Source: Gallibacterium trehalosifermentans
Lineage (GTDB): Bacteria; Pseudomonadota; Gammaproteobacteria; Enterobacterales; Pasteurellaceae
Reading direction: 5' to 3'
Assembly: GCF_042433055.1 (NCBI RefSeq)
Contig: NZ_JBHLWB010000004.1
Span: 178,458-242,457 of the forward strand
Length of the DNA stretch: 64,000 bases
The notes beneath the pieces were generated by a model. That model ran no database searches. It was not told the origin of the DNA and saw only the letters and a list, made by a program, of their open reading frames with translations. Each line of letters opens with the position of its first letter. Positions within the stretch are counted from its first letter, which is position 1. Made by a program: the position numbers and the translations under genes. Shown piece after piece: positions 16,146 through 24,478 of this stretch.

Positions 16146-16727
16146 ATGGCAAAACTCTATTTTTATTATTCTTCTATGAATGCAGGAAAATCGACCACGT
16201 TATTACAATCTTCATATAACTATCGTGAGCGAGGAATGCATACGTTAGTTTATACGGCAGCGATTGATAACCGTTATGGCGTGGGGAAAGTTACCTCAAG
16301 AATTGGGATCGAAGAACAAGCAAAATTATTTGATGCAAAAACCGATCTGTTTGTTGATATTCAAGCACAACATCAACAACAAAAATTACATTGTATTTTA
16401 GTCGATGAAGCACAATTTTTAACCAAAGCACAAGTTTATCAGTTGACAGATGTTGTCGATAAATTAAATATTCCCGTGTTATGTTATGGATTACGCACTG
16501 ATTTCCAAGCTGAATTATTTGAAGGTAGCCGCTATTTGTTAGCGTGGGCTGATCAATTAGAAGAGCTAAAAACGATCTGTTACTGCGGTCGTAAAGCGAA
16601 TTTTGTGTTACGCCTGAATGAGCAGGGTGAGGTGATTAAAGAGGGCGATCAAATTCAGATTGGCGGGAATGATCATTATTTATCTGTCTGCCGTCAGCAT
16701 TATAAAGAGAAGATGGGGAAGTGTTAA
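16146..16727 (+). CDS. tdk: Thymidine kinase
   Basis: Phosphorylates thymidine with ATP in the salvage pathway. The 193-aa sequence is of the type II (TK1-like) class: P-loop SSMNAGKSTT near residue 10-18, the Walker-B-like LVDEAQFL, the lasso-region glutamate and the structural zinc ligands CYCGRKANF and, near the end, VCRQHY. The gene is alone; a TATACT -10-like word lies at 16112-16117, 29 bases before the start, and AAAGGA lies 8 bases before it. The 3' flank is the structured non-coding stretch at 16.7-17.1 kb. Confidence 0.97.
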   Translation: MAKLYFYYSSMNAGKSTTLLQSSYNYRERGMHTLVYTAAIDNRYGVGKVTSRIGIEEQAKLFDAKTDLFVDIQAQHQQQKLHCILVDEAQFLTKAQVYQLTDVVDKLNIPVLCYGLRTDFQAELFEGSRYLLAWADQLEELKTICYCGRKANFVLRLNEQGEVIKEGDQIQIGGNDHYLSVCRQHYKEKMGKC

Positions 16728-17077
16728 ATTAGTTTTATATTTAATTTATTGATACAGTCGAATGAATTAATCTTTATCAATATTCTTAGCTAAATTTAGA
16801 TTTAGGTTTCGCCCTAAAGGGCGACTTCATTTTTTGCTCGTGCAAAAAAACGAAGCAAAAAAAGCACGCCCTAGTACCTTGCTATTTCCTCATTCCGTCA
16901 AGATTTTTCGGGCGGCAAAAAACTGATATTTTTCTTCGCAAAACTCAGAAAAATTAGACGTTTTTTGCCTAAAAATCTTTCCTACATTCGGGCAAGGCAC
17001 AAGGGAATCCTATGGAGGATTTATAAAGATCTTTCTTAAAACGAAGTTTGTCAGTGGTTTGTATAGATTTCCTTGCA
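16728..17077. repeat. 350-base non-coding gap holding a structured palindromic element
   Basis: No gene is seen between convergent tdk and ybgI. The gap holds three nested or adjacent inverted repeats. (1) TCGCCCT/AGGGCGA at 16809-16824. (2) TTTTTTGC/GCAAAAAA around loop TCGT, extended by CTTC/GAAG, at about 16825-16855. (3) A large hairpin at 16900-16979 formed by AAGATTTTT/AAAAATCTT outside, GGCAAAAAAC (16914-16923) / GTTTTTTGCC (16960-16969) in the middle and ATTTTTC (16928-16934) / GAAAAAT (16948-16954) inside. No terminal direct repeats or transposase fragment is visible. It may be an intergenic repeat family of the species and could also stop transcription from both sides; that is inference. 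Confidence 0.75.
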
Positions 17078-17836
17078 TTAAGCTGGATTATCAATATCCT
17101 TAAATTCAACTTCCAGCGCATAATTTTGCTGTAACCATTCGCTTAAAGCTTTAATACCATAGCGTTCGGTAGCGTGATGTCCTGCAGCAAAAAATTGAAT
17201 ATCTTGTTCCCGTGCAGAATGAACGGTTTGCTCGGAAACTTCCCCAGTAATAAAAGCATCGCAACCTTTACTTGCTGCAAGATCGATATAACCTTGCCCA
17301 CCACCAGTGCAAAGTCCTATTTTTTGAATCAGTTGTGCTGGATTATTGGCACAATGTAAACAAACTCGACCTAATGTTTGATTGATACGTTCGGCAAAGG
17401 CTTCACCAGAGATAGCTTGAGGTAGCGTTCCCCACATTGGGATTGAATTAGGGGAATCTTCTAAGGATTGCAAATTTTCTATACCAAGTAATTGGGCTAA
17501 TTGTGCGTTGTTGCCTAGTGTTGGGTGCATATCCAGTGGCAGATGATAAGCATATAAATTGATCTCATTTTTTAATAAAGTTTGAATGCGTTTACCTTTC
17601 ATGCCACGGATACAAGGATTTTCATTTTTCCAGAAATAGCCGTGGTGAACAATAATTGCATCTGCGTTAACACTTATCGCATAGTCTAGCAGGGCTTGTG
17701 ATGCTGTTACACCAGTAACGATTTTTTGAATTTGAGGTTTACCTTCAACCTGTAAGCCATTAGGGGCATAATCATTAATTTTATCGCTATTTAGTAAGTG
17801 ATTAAGTTGTTGTTCTAGTTCAAGATTATTAATCAT
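17078..17836 (-). CDS. ybgI: Nif3-like dinuclear metal-centre hexameric protein YbgI
   Basis: The 252-aa member of the NIF3/YbgI family has the metal-binding histidines in IIVHHGYFWKNE, the loop CIRGMKGKRIQTLL, the Asp of HLPLDMHPTLGNNAQLA and the C-terminal GHHATERYGIKAL. E. coli YbgI forms a toroidal hexamer with two metals per subunit and has been annotated as a GTP cyclohydrolase type 2 candidate or radiation-resistance protein; the physiological role remains open. It lies 15 bases downstream of cca on the same strand. Length agrees with E. coli (247 aa). Confidence 0.93.
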   Translation of the reverse strand: MINNLELEQQLNHLLNSDKINDYAPNGLQVEGKPQIQKIVTGVTASQALLDYAISVNADAIIVHHGYFWKNENPCIRGMKGKRIQTLLKNEINLYAYHLPLDMHPTLGNNAQLAQLLGIENLQSLEDSPNSIPMWGTLPQAISGEAFAERINQTLGRVCLHCANNPAQLIQKIGLCTGGGQGYIDLAASKGCDAFITGEVSEQTVHSAREQDIQFFAAGHHATERYGIKALSEWLQQNYALEVEFKDIDNPA

Positions 17837-17851
17837 GTATGTTTATATCCT

Positions 17852-19015
17852 TTAATTTGCATGAGAAATCGCTAATACACGGCGTTGATAAAGTTCTTGT
17901 TTAATCTGTTGCTGACGAAAGCCAGCAGTAATAATTTGTTGCACATCAACTGCTTTTGCTAATTGATACCAGTGTTGCCATTGTTGTTGCTGTTGAGCAG
18001 TAAAATCAGGGAAAAAGGCTTGATAGATCAAGCATAAATCAGATAAGCGTTGCGGTTTACGCCAACAATCTAATTGATCAAAAAGAGTAACAATCTGATC
18101 GGCAGAAAGTTGATCTGTTCTTGTAAATTGCTCAACAAATTGTGTAGCCAAAATCGCATATTCTTGATAAGCAAGAGGTGCTTTATATCGTTGACACAGT
18201 TGTTGAATTTGTTGGGTAATTTGCTGGATAGAGTGTGTTGTTTGAGATGTTAAACAAACACAAAGTAAGGCAAAACGTGCAATTTTATCATCAATAATTT
18301 GCTTGCTTAAAAGTTTATTTAAGCGAGTTAACGCGTGAGTTACCATATGATTTTCTGATTGCCACAATGGTTGTAATTCATTAAATAACTCACCTGCACC
18401 AATTTGGTTTAATGTTTGGAAATAGATTTCAGGGTTAGCGGTATTTAAGGCTTTTTCTGTTTCTAGCCAGACACGTTCAGGCGTTAAATCCTGTAATTCA
18501 CCACTTTTTACCATATTTTCCATTAAGGCTAATGTTTCTGGGGCGATCTGGAAACCAAGTTGATAGAAACGAGCTGCGAAACGGGCAACACGCAGTACAC
18601 GCAAAGGATCTTCACAAAATGCAGGTGAAATATGACGTAAGATTTTCTTCTTTAGATCAGAAATACCGTGATAAGGATCATGTAACTTTCCTTGTAAATC
18701 CTCGGCAATCGCATTAATCGTTAGATCACGGCGTATTAAATCTTGTTCTAGCGTGATGTTAGGTGAAAAATCACAATAAAAACCAGTATAACCTTTGCCT
18801 GTTTTGCGTTCAGTTCTGGCTAAAGCGTATTCTTCTTTGGTTTTTGAATGTAAAAAAACAGGAAAATCTTTCCCAACTTGTAGATAGCCTTGTTGTAAGA
18901 GGTAGTCAGGGGTTGCATGAACGACCAGCCAGTCTTTATCTTTAACGGGTAAACCCAGTAGGCGATCACGAACTGCGCCGCCTACTAAATAAACTTCTGG
19001 TTGTTGTTTTACCAT
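17852..19015 (-). CDS. cca: CCA tRNA nucleotidyltransferase, HD domain degenerate
   Basis: Adds or repairs the 3'-CCA of tRNA. The class II nucleotidyltransferase head is intact: YLVGGAVRDRLLG, the metal-binding DKDWLVV, the RRDLTINAIA motif and the ERVWLETEKAL motif. Length is 387 aa against about 412 in E. coli, where a C-terminal HD phosphohydrolase domain follows. Here the corresponding region keeps the WRKPQRL segment but shows VCLTSQ in place of the HDLGK metal motif and lacks the nearby histidines, so phosphatase and phosphodiesterase activities are probably lost. I chose ATG 19015, which overlaps the ygiM stop by one base (TAATG), because the protein then begins at the conserved VYLVGG. 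It is in an operon with ygiM and ybgI. Confidence 0.95.
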   Translation of the reverse strand: MVKQQPEVYLVGGAVRDRLLGLPVKDKDWLVVHATPDYLLQQGYLQVGKDFPVFLHSKTKEEYALARTERKTGKGYTGFYCDFSPNITLEQDLIRRDLTINAIAEDLQGKLHDPYHGISDLKKKILRHISPAFCEDPLRVLRVARFAARFYQLGFQIAPETLALMENMVKSGELQDLTPERVWLETEKALNTANPEIYFQTLNQIGAGELFNELQPLWQSENHMVTHALTRLNKLLSKQIIDDKIARFALLCVCLTSQTTHSIQQITQQIQQLCQRYKAPLAYQEYAILATQFVEQFTRTDQLSADQIVTLFDQLDCWRKPQRLSDLCLIYQAFFPDFTAQQQQQWQHWYQLAKAVDVQQIITAGFRQQQIKQELYQRRVLAISHAN

Positions 19016-19617
19016 TACCAACGATCTCGGCGACGTCTTGGAATTAAGACTGGGATAACTAACCCAAGGAGAAGACCAACAGCTAAAACAGAACCACCAT
19101 AAATAAACCAACGAATAATAATGCCACGTTTTTCCGAATCAAGCATTGCTTCTAAATCTTTATTTTTATTTTTGATGATGTCTAATTGGCGGCTTAATTG
19201 AGAATTTTGTTCGAGTAGTTCGCTACTTTGTTTTTCGGCTTGTTGTGTACGACGTTGCATTTCGTTGGTACGTTGTTGCCAGTCATGATTGATACGATTT
19301 AGTTTTAATGTGAGTTCATCAATCTGTTTTTGTAAGGCAGGAACTTGCTCCTTACTACTTGCAGCGCTACTGAGTTCACTCGAGAGAATCCAACCTTCAC
19401 GATTACGGCTATCACGAATTTGCGTATATTTGTCTTTTTTTTCTAATACGGTAACTGCTTCACCTGATTTGATTGTTCCGACAATTTTAAATTGATCGCC
19501 CGCCCCTTTTCTGAGGTAGGTATTCAAATTTTCTGATACATATTGAGTTTGCGCAAAGGCACACTGGCTAATAATAAGGGTTGAAAATATCCCCAAAAGA
19601 CGAGAAAAATTTTTCAT
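19015..19617 (-). CDS. ygiM: YgiM-type SH3-domain protein with C-terminal membrane anchor
   Basis: The 200-aa envelope protein has a signal peptide (about 1-22, cleavage near CAFA-QT), a bacterial SH3 domain (about 25-85, with YLRKGAGDQFKIVGT and REGWILSSEL), a coiled-coil (about 95-165, rich in Q, E and L) and one C-terminal transmembrane helix followed by the cytosolic RRRRDRW tail. This is the TIGR04211 architecture. The E. coli gene also precedes cca, as here, where the stop and start overlap. The function is not established; an SH3b domain often binds peptidoglycan. Confidence 0.92.
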   Translation of the reverse strand: MKNFSRLLGIFSTLIISQCAFAQTQYVSENLNTYLRKGAGDQFKIVGTIKSGEAVTVLEKKDKYTQIRDSRNREGWILSSELSSAASSKEQVPALQKQIDELTLKLNRINHDWQQRTNEMQRRTQQAEKQSSELLEQNSQLSRQLDIIKNKNKDLEAMLDSEKRGIIIRWFIYGGSVLAVGLLLGLVIPVLIPRRRRDRW

Positions 19618-19670
19618 AAATATGTACTTTTTTGATGATTTTCAGTTAGTTAGATAGGTAAGATTTACCA

Positions 19671-19696
19671 CTAAATGCAGTTTAAACTGCATTTAG
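19671..19696. repeat. Perfect 26-bp palindrome between pit and ygiM
   Basis: CTAAATGCAGTTT is followed without a gap by its exact reverse complement. It lies 16 bases after the pit stop (minus strand) and about 53 bases before ygiM. There is no T-run on either side, so it is a weak terminator candidate; as DNA it could be an operator or cruciform, and as RNA a 3'-end stabilising hairpin. Confidence 0.85.
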
Positions 19697-19712
19697 CGAT
19701 TAGTTATGTATT

Positions 19713-20972
19713 TTACAATAACACAGTTTTTAGGATATAAAAAATTATAATCGAGAATACTGCACCCGCTGGTAGGGTAATAATCCACGATGAAATAATA
19801 TTACGGATAACGGTTAAGTTGAGCGCAGCAATACCACGGGCAAAACCAACGCCAAGTACCGCCCCTACTAAAGTCTGTGTTGTGGAAATTGGTAATCCTG
19901 TACCAGAAGCAAGGATTACCGTGGTTGCAGTGGCAAATTGTGCAGAGAAACCACGACTTGGGGTTAAGTCTGTAATTCCTGTTCCAATTGTTTCCATGAC
20001 TTTTTTCCCCATAACCGCAAGACCTGTAATGATACCTAATGCGCCTAATGGTAATACCCACCATGCCATGGTTGTTTTTCCTGCAATCACGCCACCATGT
20101 TCAATAATGGAAACAACAGCAGATAATGGACCAATCGCATTGGCAACATCATTTGAGCCATGAGCAAATGCCATAGAACAAGCTGTTAATAACATTAGCA
20201 TACGAAAGACTTTTTCTACTGCACCAAATCCAGCAGTTGCTTTTTTCTCGAAAGATTGACTGCGTAAATAAATGAAGCAACCAATAATGGCAACAATGCT
20301 TAAAACAAGAGAAATAATAAACGTTTCACCGTTGGTAAGATGTAAACCAATATGTTTAAGCCCCTTTTTAATGGTTACTAGCGATATAATGAAAATGGTT
20401 AATCCCATATAAAAAGGTGCAAAACGTTTTGCATTATTAAGTGGAGAGTCTGTATCAAAAATTAATTTTTGCGTACTGCTAAAGATAAGATAAGCAATAA
20501 TGCCAGCAATAAAAGGCGTGATAATCCAACTACCAAAAATACCTGATAATCTTCCCCATTCGACAGCATCGCTACCGATAGTTACACAAGCAAAGCCAAC
20601 AATAGCCCCGATAATGGTATGGGTGGTAGAGACAGGCCAGCCTAGACGAGAAGCAAAAACAAGCCAAAAGCCAGCAGAAAGTAACGAACCCATCATACCG
20701 AGAACTAAGATCTCGGGTTGATGAATGAATAGTGTTGGGTCAATAATGCCATCTTTTATGGTTTCTGCGACTTCTCCTCCAGCAAGATATGCTCCTGCAC
20801 CTTCAAAGATAATGGCAATAATAATAGCTTGACGAGGGGTGATTGCTTTTGAGCCAACGGAAGTACCCATCGCATTTGATACATCATTTGCGCCGATTCC
20901 GAATGCCATTAAAAAACCGAAAACTGCCGTTAGAATCACCAGCAACGTACTGTAATGAGATAATGTTTCCAT
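19713..20972 (-). CDS. pit: Low-affinity inorganic phosphate transporter, Pit family
   Basis: Inner-membrane phosphate (metal-phosphate) symporter of 419 aa. The Pit signature occurs twice, as usual: GIGANDVSNAMGTSVGSKAI in the N-terminal half and FAHGSNDVANAIGP in the C-terminal half, with VSTTHTIIGAIVG and ISTTQTLVGAVLG repeats and about ten hydrophobic segments. The sequence lacks the long central loop of E. coli PitA (499 aa), as in other Pasteurellaceae versions. It lies 43 bases downstream of a DUF47/PhoU-like gene, the common Pit-accessory pairing, suggesting that the two work together. Confidence 0.95.
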   Translation of the reverse strand: METLSHYSTLLVILTAVFGFLMAFGIGANDVSNAMGTSVGSKAITPRQAIIIAIIFEGAGAYLAGGEVAETIKDGIIDPTLFIHQPEILVLGMMGSLLSAGFWLVFASRLGWPVSTTHTIIGAIVGFACVTIGSDAVEWGRLSGIFGSWIITPFIAGIIAYLIFSSTQKLIFDTDSPLNNAKRFAPFYMGLTIFIISLVTIKKGLKHIGLHLTNGETFIISLVLSIVAIIGCFIYLRSQSFEKKATAGFGAVEKVFRMLMLLTACSMAFAHGSNDVANAIGPLSAVVSIIEHGGVIAGKTTMAWWVLPLGALGIITGLAVMGKKVMETIGTGITDLTPSRGFSAQFATATTVILASGTGLPISTTQTLVGAVLGVGFARGIAALNLTVIRNIISSWIITLPAGAVFSIIIFYILKTVLL

Positions 20973-21015
20973 AAGTCATCCTAATAAATTAAATGATGGT
21001 TAATCATCGATTGCA

Positions 21016-21696
21016 TTATGAACGCGCTAACATTAATTCAATGCGAGAGCCAACACGTTGAGCTTGATCTGCTAACACCCCGACCCATTCAATGATTTTA
21101 TATAAAAAGATCATATCAATCGGATTATAAGATGATTCTAAGGCTAATAATTTGCGGCGTAAGAGAATTTGCATATGGTCAGTATCATCTTCAATTTTAT
21201 CCAATTCTGTAATCATATCGTTTACAAAATTCACTTCACGCCCTCTAAACCCTGTTTCTAGTAATTGATCCATTTCATCAATTACACGTCTTGCTTGATC
21301 ACTTGAATCTAAACTACGGCGTACATAGGCTAAAAATTCAGCTTGAATTTCTTCAGGGACTTTTAGTTGACGACCAATTACCCGACCAGAAATATCTTTT
21401 GCATAGTTCGCTAATTTATCTAATTGCGTTACAAGTTCTAATAAGTCTGTACGTTCTACGGGCATAAATAGACCACGTGGTAATTTCAAACGGATTTCAC
21501 GTTTGAGTAAATCAGCTTGCTTTTCTAATTCAGAGATTTTATTACGGAATTGCATTGCCGTTTCCCAATCATCAGTATAACAAGCTTCAAAAAAAGGAAT
21601 TAACATTGCACAAGCTTCATTAACTTTAGTGGAATGCTTTTGTAGTGGTTTAAGCGGGGATTGGGCAAATAGACCAAGAATGTTATTAATTGCCAT
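21016..21696 (-). CDS. DUF47 / PhoU-like Pit accessory protein
   Basis: The 226-aa cytoplasmic helical-bundle protein belongs to the DUF47 (TIGR00153, YkaA-type) family, related to PhoU. Landmarks are NNILGLFAQSPLKPLQKH at the N-terminus, LPRGLFMPVERTDLLELV and DKIEDDTDHMQ. Such proteins commonly pair with Pit transporters and are thought to regulate phosphate flux; the pairing is preserved here. The ATG at 21696 has AAGGAG six bases upstream and matches the family start, so the longer frame reaching 21801 is rejected. It is divergent from ygiF. Confidence 0.92.
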   Translation of the reverse strand: MAINNILGLFAQSPLKPLQKHSTKVNEACAMLIPFFEACYTDDWETAMQFRNKISELEKQADLLKREIRLKLPRGLFMPVERTDLLELVTQLDKLANYAKDISGRVIGRQLKVPEEIQAEFLAYVRRSLDSSDQARRVIDEMDQLLETGFRGREVNFVNDMITELDKIEDDTDHMQILLRRKLLALESSYNPIDMIFLYKIIEWVGVLADQAQRVGSRIELMLARS

Positions 21697-21854
21697 AAAC
21701 ATCTCCTTATCTGTGAGTTTTAAGCAAATCATAGAAGACAAAACTGGGCGAATTTTACAATAGACCTTTTTACCGTTACAAGATTTTATTTTGTGCAGCA
21801 AGGTAAAACTTTGTTAAAGTAATGGGGCTTATCATGAAAATTGAGAAATACAAT

Positions 21855-22910
21855 ATGTCGCCAGAAATTGAATTAAAGCTATTGGTAAATCAAGGTCTTA
21901 TCAATAGTATAAAACAAGAACTTAGCCACTTTAAATTAATTAAACAGCAACAGGTTTTTAGTCAAAATATTTATTTTGATACACAAGATCATTTTTTCTC
22001 CCGACAAAAAATGGGACTACGCGTCAGAAAAGAAAATGAATGTTATACCATGACATTAAAAACAGCAGGTAAAGTACAAGGTGGTTTGCATATTCGTCCT
22101 GAATATAATGTGAATTTATCTTGCGAAAAGCCAGATCTTACTTTATTTCATCAATATTCAGAATTACAACTGGCGCAAGATTATGCCGTATTACAATCCT
22201 CATTAATGCCAATTTTTAGTACAGATTTTCAGCGTGAGTATTATGTGTTGGAAACTGGTAGTGGGACGCAGTTGGAGATTGCGATTGATCAAGGGAAAAT
22301 TCTAGCTAATCAACAACAGGCACCGATTAGCGAGATAGAAATTGAATTAAAAACAGGATCAGTGCTTGATGTGTTGAATTTTGTACAGAATTTACTTTTT
22401 CTTGATGGAATACGAATTGGGCAAGAAAGCAAAGCAGAAAGAGGTTACCAACTCGCTGGATTAGGTAAAAAGAGCAAGCCAGTTCTAATTGAAGATTGGC
22501 GGAATTTATTGCATCAATCCTTTCCTACTGCACACCAAAAGGTGGTGGCATTACTTGATTACGAGTGGCGTTTGTTAAAATATTTAGAGAAAGTTAATAC
22601 GCAAGTATCCGTGTTAGATGGTTTTGCTACGATAGAATTAATTGGCTTATTTTTTAATTTATATCAATATTATGAAAATGAGCCGCAGTTGTTAGCGCAA
22701 TTATTGATGGAATTACCTGTATCACAACAAGAGATCGTTGAAGAGTTGCAAGAAACTAATCAGATGTTTTACCAACAAATTAAACAAATGATTGCACGGC
22801 ATGTTGAGCAGCAAGATCATACCAAAGCAATTCAACAATTATTGGAATTTACCTCTCGAGGCAAGTATCTACAAAGAATGATTAATTTATTAAAAGTTAC
22901 CTTGAAATAA
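21855..22910 (+). CDS. ygiF: CYTH-domain protein, YgiF-like inorganic triphosphatase with a short C-terminal domain
   Basis: The CYTH triphosphate-tunnel fold is evident in residues 1-200: EIELKLLV at the start (the ExExK motif), IYFDTQDHFF, GLRVRKEN, YTMTLKT, AIDQGKI and EIEIELK. E. coli YgiF hydrolyses inorganic triphosphate and has a C-terminal CHAD domain with a total of 433 aa. Here the protein is about 351 aa and its helical C-terminal part (about 215-351) is short and lacks the histidine-rich CHAD look, so a reduced CHAD remnant is likely. Start choice is uncertain: MSPEIELK at 21855 fits the family, while ATG 21834 has GGGG at six bases. radA follows after 4 bases. Confidence 0.85.
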   Translation: MSPEIELKLLVNQGLINSIKQELSHFKLIKQQQVFSQNIYFDTQDHFFSRQKMGLRVRKENECYTMTLKTAGKVQGGLHIRPEYNVNLSCEKPDLTLFHQYSELQLAQDYAVLQSSLMPIFSTDFQREYYVLETGSGTQLEIAIDQGKILANQQQAPISEIEIELKTGSVLDVLNFVQNLLFLDGIRIGQESKAERGYQLAGLGKKSKPVLIEDWRNLLHQSFPTAHQKVVALLDYEWRLLKYLEKVNTQVSVLDGFATIELIGLFFNLYQYYENEPQLLAQLLMELPVSQQEIVEELQETNQMFYQQIKQMIARHVEQQDHTKAIQQLLEFTSRGKYLQRMINLLKVTLK

Positions 22911-22914
22911 GAAA

Positions 22915-24285
22915 ATGGCAAAAGTAAAAACCGCATATGTATGTAATGATTGTGGTGCAGAATATGCACGTTGGCAGGGGCAATGCAGTGCTTGCCAAGC
23001 ATGGAATACCATTACAGAAGTGAGATTAGCAAGTACACCAAGCAAAAATGATCGCTTTAGTGGCTATGCTGGGGCAAGTGGCAGTAAAGTACAGAAATTA
23101 TCGGAAATTAGTTTGTCAGAGTTGCCGCGTTTTGCGAGTGGATTTAATGAATTAGATCGGGTACTAGGTGGTGGTATTGTACCAGGTAGTGCGATCTTAA
23201 TTGGAGGGCACCCAGGGGCAGGAAAGAGTACTTTATTGTTGCAGGTGATGTGTGGCTTGGCACAACAAATGTCAACGTTATATGTAACGGGGGAAGAGTC
23301 GTTGCAACAAGTAGCAATGCGGGCAAAGCGTTTAAATTTACCCACAGAAACGTTGCAAGTGCTTTCAGAAACTTCCGTTGAACAAATTTGCCTGTTAGCC
23401 GATCAATTACAACCGAAAATTATGGTCATTGACTCTATTCAAGTGATGCACTTGGCGGATATACAATCTTCACCTGGAAGTGTGGCGCAAGTGCGTGAAT
23501 GTGCATCTTTTTTAACGCGTTATGCAAAAACAAAACAAGTTGCCATTATTATGGTTGGACACGTAACGAAAGATGGTACCCTTGCTGGACCAAAAGTATT
23601 AGAACACTGTATTGATTGCTCGATTTTATTAGAGGGCGAAGCGGATTCTCGTTTTCGTACCTTGCGTAGTCAGAAGAACCGTTTTGGTGCCGTCAATGAG
23701 CTTGGTGTATTTGGTATGACTGAGCAAGGCTTAAAAGAAGTAAAAAATCCATCTGCAATTTTTTTAAGCCGTGGCGAAGAACAAACACCTGGTAGTTCGG
23801 TAGTTGTTTTATGGGAAGGAACTCGCCCTCTATTAGTAGAAATTCAAGCGTTAGTTGATCATTCAATGTTAGCGAATCCACGTCGAGTAGCGGTAGGGTT
23901 GGATCATAACCGAGTCGCTTTGTTGTTAGCGGTTTTACATCGCCATGGTGGTTTGCAAATGGCTGATCAGGATATTTTTGTGAATGTGGTCGGTGGTGTA
24001 AAAGTTAGTGAAACCAGTGCAGATCTTGCATTGTTATTGGCGTTGATTTCGAGTTTCCGCAATCGAGCATTACCACGAGATTTAGTCGTATTTGGAGAAG
24101 TGGGGTTAGCAGGCGAAATTCGCCCTGTACCTAGTGGGCAGGAACGGATTAGTGAGGCAGCTAAACATGGTTTTCGCCGAGCAATCGTCCCTTATGCCAA
24201 TCGTCCCAAAAATCCGATTGAGAATATGCAGGTTTTTGTGGTGAAAAAATTGAGTGATGCTTTGCAAGTTTTAGATGGCTTTTAA
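22915..24285 (+). CDS. radA: DNA repair protein RadA (Sms)
   Basis: Hexameric RecA-like helicase that promotes branch migration in recombination and repair. The 456-aa protein has the zinc finger CNDCGAEYARWQGQCSACQ (residues 10-28), the RecA core with Walker A GHPGAGKSTLL near 100 and Walker B IMVIDSIQ, the RadA-specific KNRFGAVNELGVF motif, and the C-terminal Lon-like domain with GLAGEIRPVPSGQERI. It lies 4 bases after ygiF, so the two are probably co-transcribed. The length equals E. coli RadA within four residues. Confidence 0.97.
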   Translation: MAKVKTAYVCNDCGAEYARWQGQCSACQAWNTITEVRLASTPSKNDRFSGYAGASGSKVQKLSEISLSELPRFASGFNELDRVLGGGIVPGSAILIGGHPGAGKSTLLLQVMCGLAQQMSTLYVTGEESLQQVAMRAKRLNLPTETLQVLSETSVEQICLLADQLQPKIMVIDSIQVMHLADIQSSPGSVAQVRECASFLTRYAKTKQVAIIMVGHVTKDGTLAGPKVLEHCIDCSILLEGEADSRFRTLRSQKNRFGAVNELGVFGMTEQGLKEVKNPSAIFLSRGEEQTPGSSVVVLWEGTRPLLVEIQALVDHSMLANPRRVAVGLDHNRVALLLAVLHRHGGLQMADQDIFVNVVGGVKVSETSADLALLLALISSFRNRALPRDLVVFGEVGLAGEIRPVPSGQERISEAAKHGFRRAIVPYANRPKNPIENMQVFVVKKLSDALQVLDGF

Positions 24286-24307
24286 CGAAAATATTTATCG
24301 ATAAACA

Positions 24308-24336
24308 TTGGTTTTTTCTGCATTTTATGGTATAAA
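24308..24336 (+). promoter_or_regulatory. rpsB promoter
   Basis: TTGGTT (24308-24313), a 17-base spacer and TATAAA (24331-24336), followed by the G+C-rich discriminator ACGCACCGCC. That combination is typical of ribosomal-protein promoters under stringent control. The predicted start leaves a leader of about 135 bases before rpsB. Confidence 0.75.
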
Positions 24337-24404
24337 ACGCACCGCCTTTTTGTCGTAAAAATTTTGAAAGGCAAATTTATTATTTCACACACATATCTAT
24401 ACTA

Positions 24405-24458
24405 ACAATCGGGGTGCCAAACGGTCGATTGTTTAGGGATATGTGGAGGCTAAACCCC
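24405..24458 (+). promoter_or_regulatory. Structured rpsB leader, candidate S2 autoregulatory element
   Basis: Seen: ACAATCG (24405-24411) pairs with CGATTGT (24426-24432). GTTTAG (24431-24436) pairs with CTAAAC (24450-24455). GGGGTGCC (24411-24418) can pair with GGC plus ACCCC at 24448-24458, so alternative or pseudoknotted folds are possible. Known: in E. coli the rpsB-tsf operon is repressed by S2 acting on a conserved 5' leader. Inference: this is the corresponding element, ending 20 bases before the S2 start. Confidence 0.6.
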
Positions 24459-24478
24459 AATCAAATAAGGAAAAAATT

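Noticed and set aside
21702..21801. N-terminal extension of the DUF47 protein
   Set aside because: It lies upstream of a clear AAGGAG ribosome site and outside the family start; the ATG at 21696 explains the sequence.
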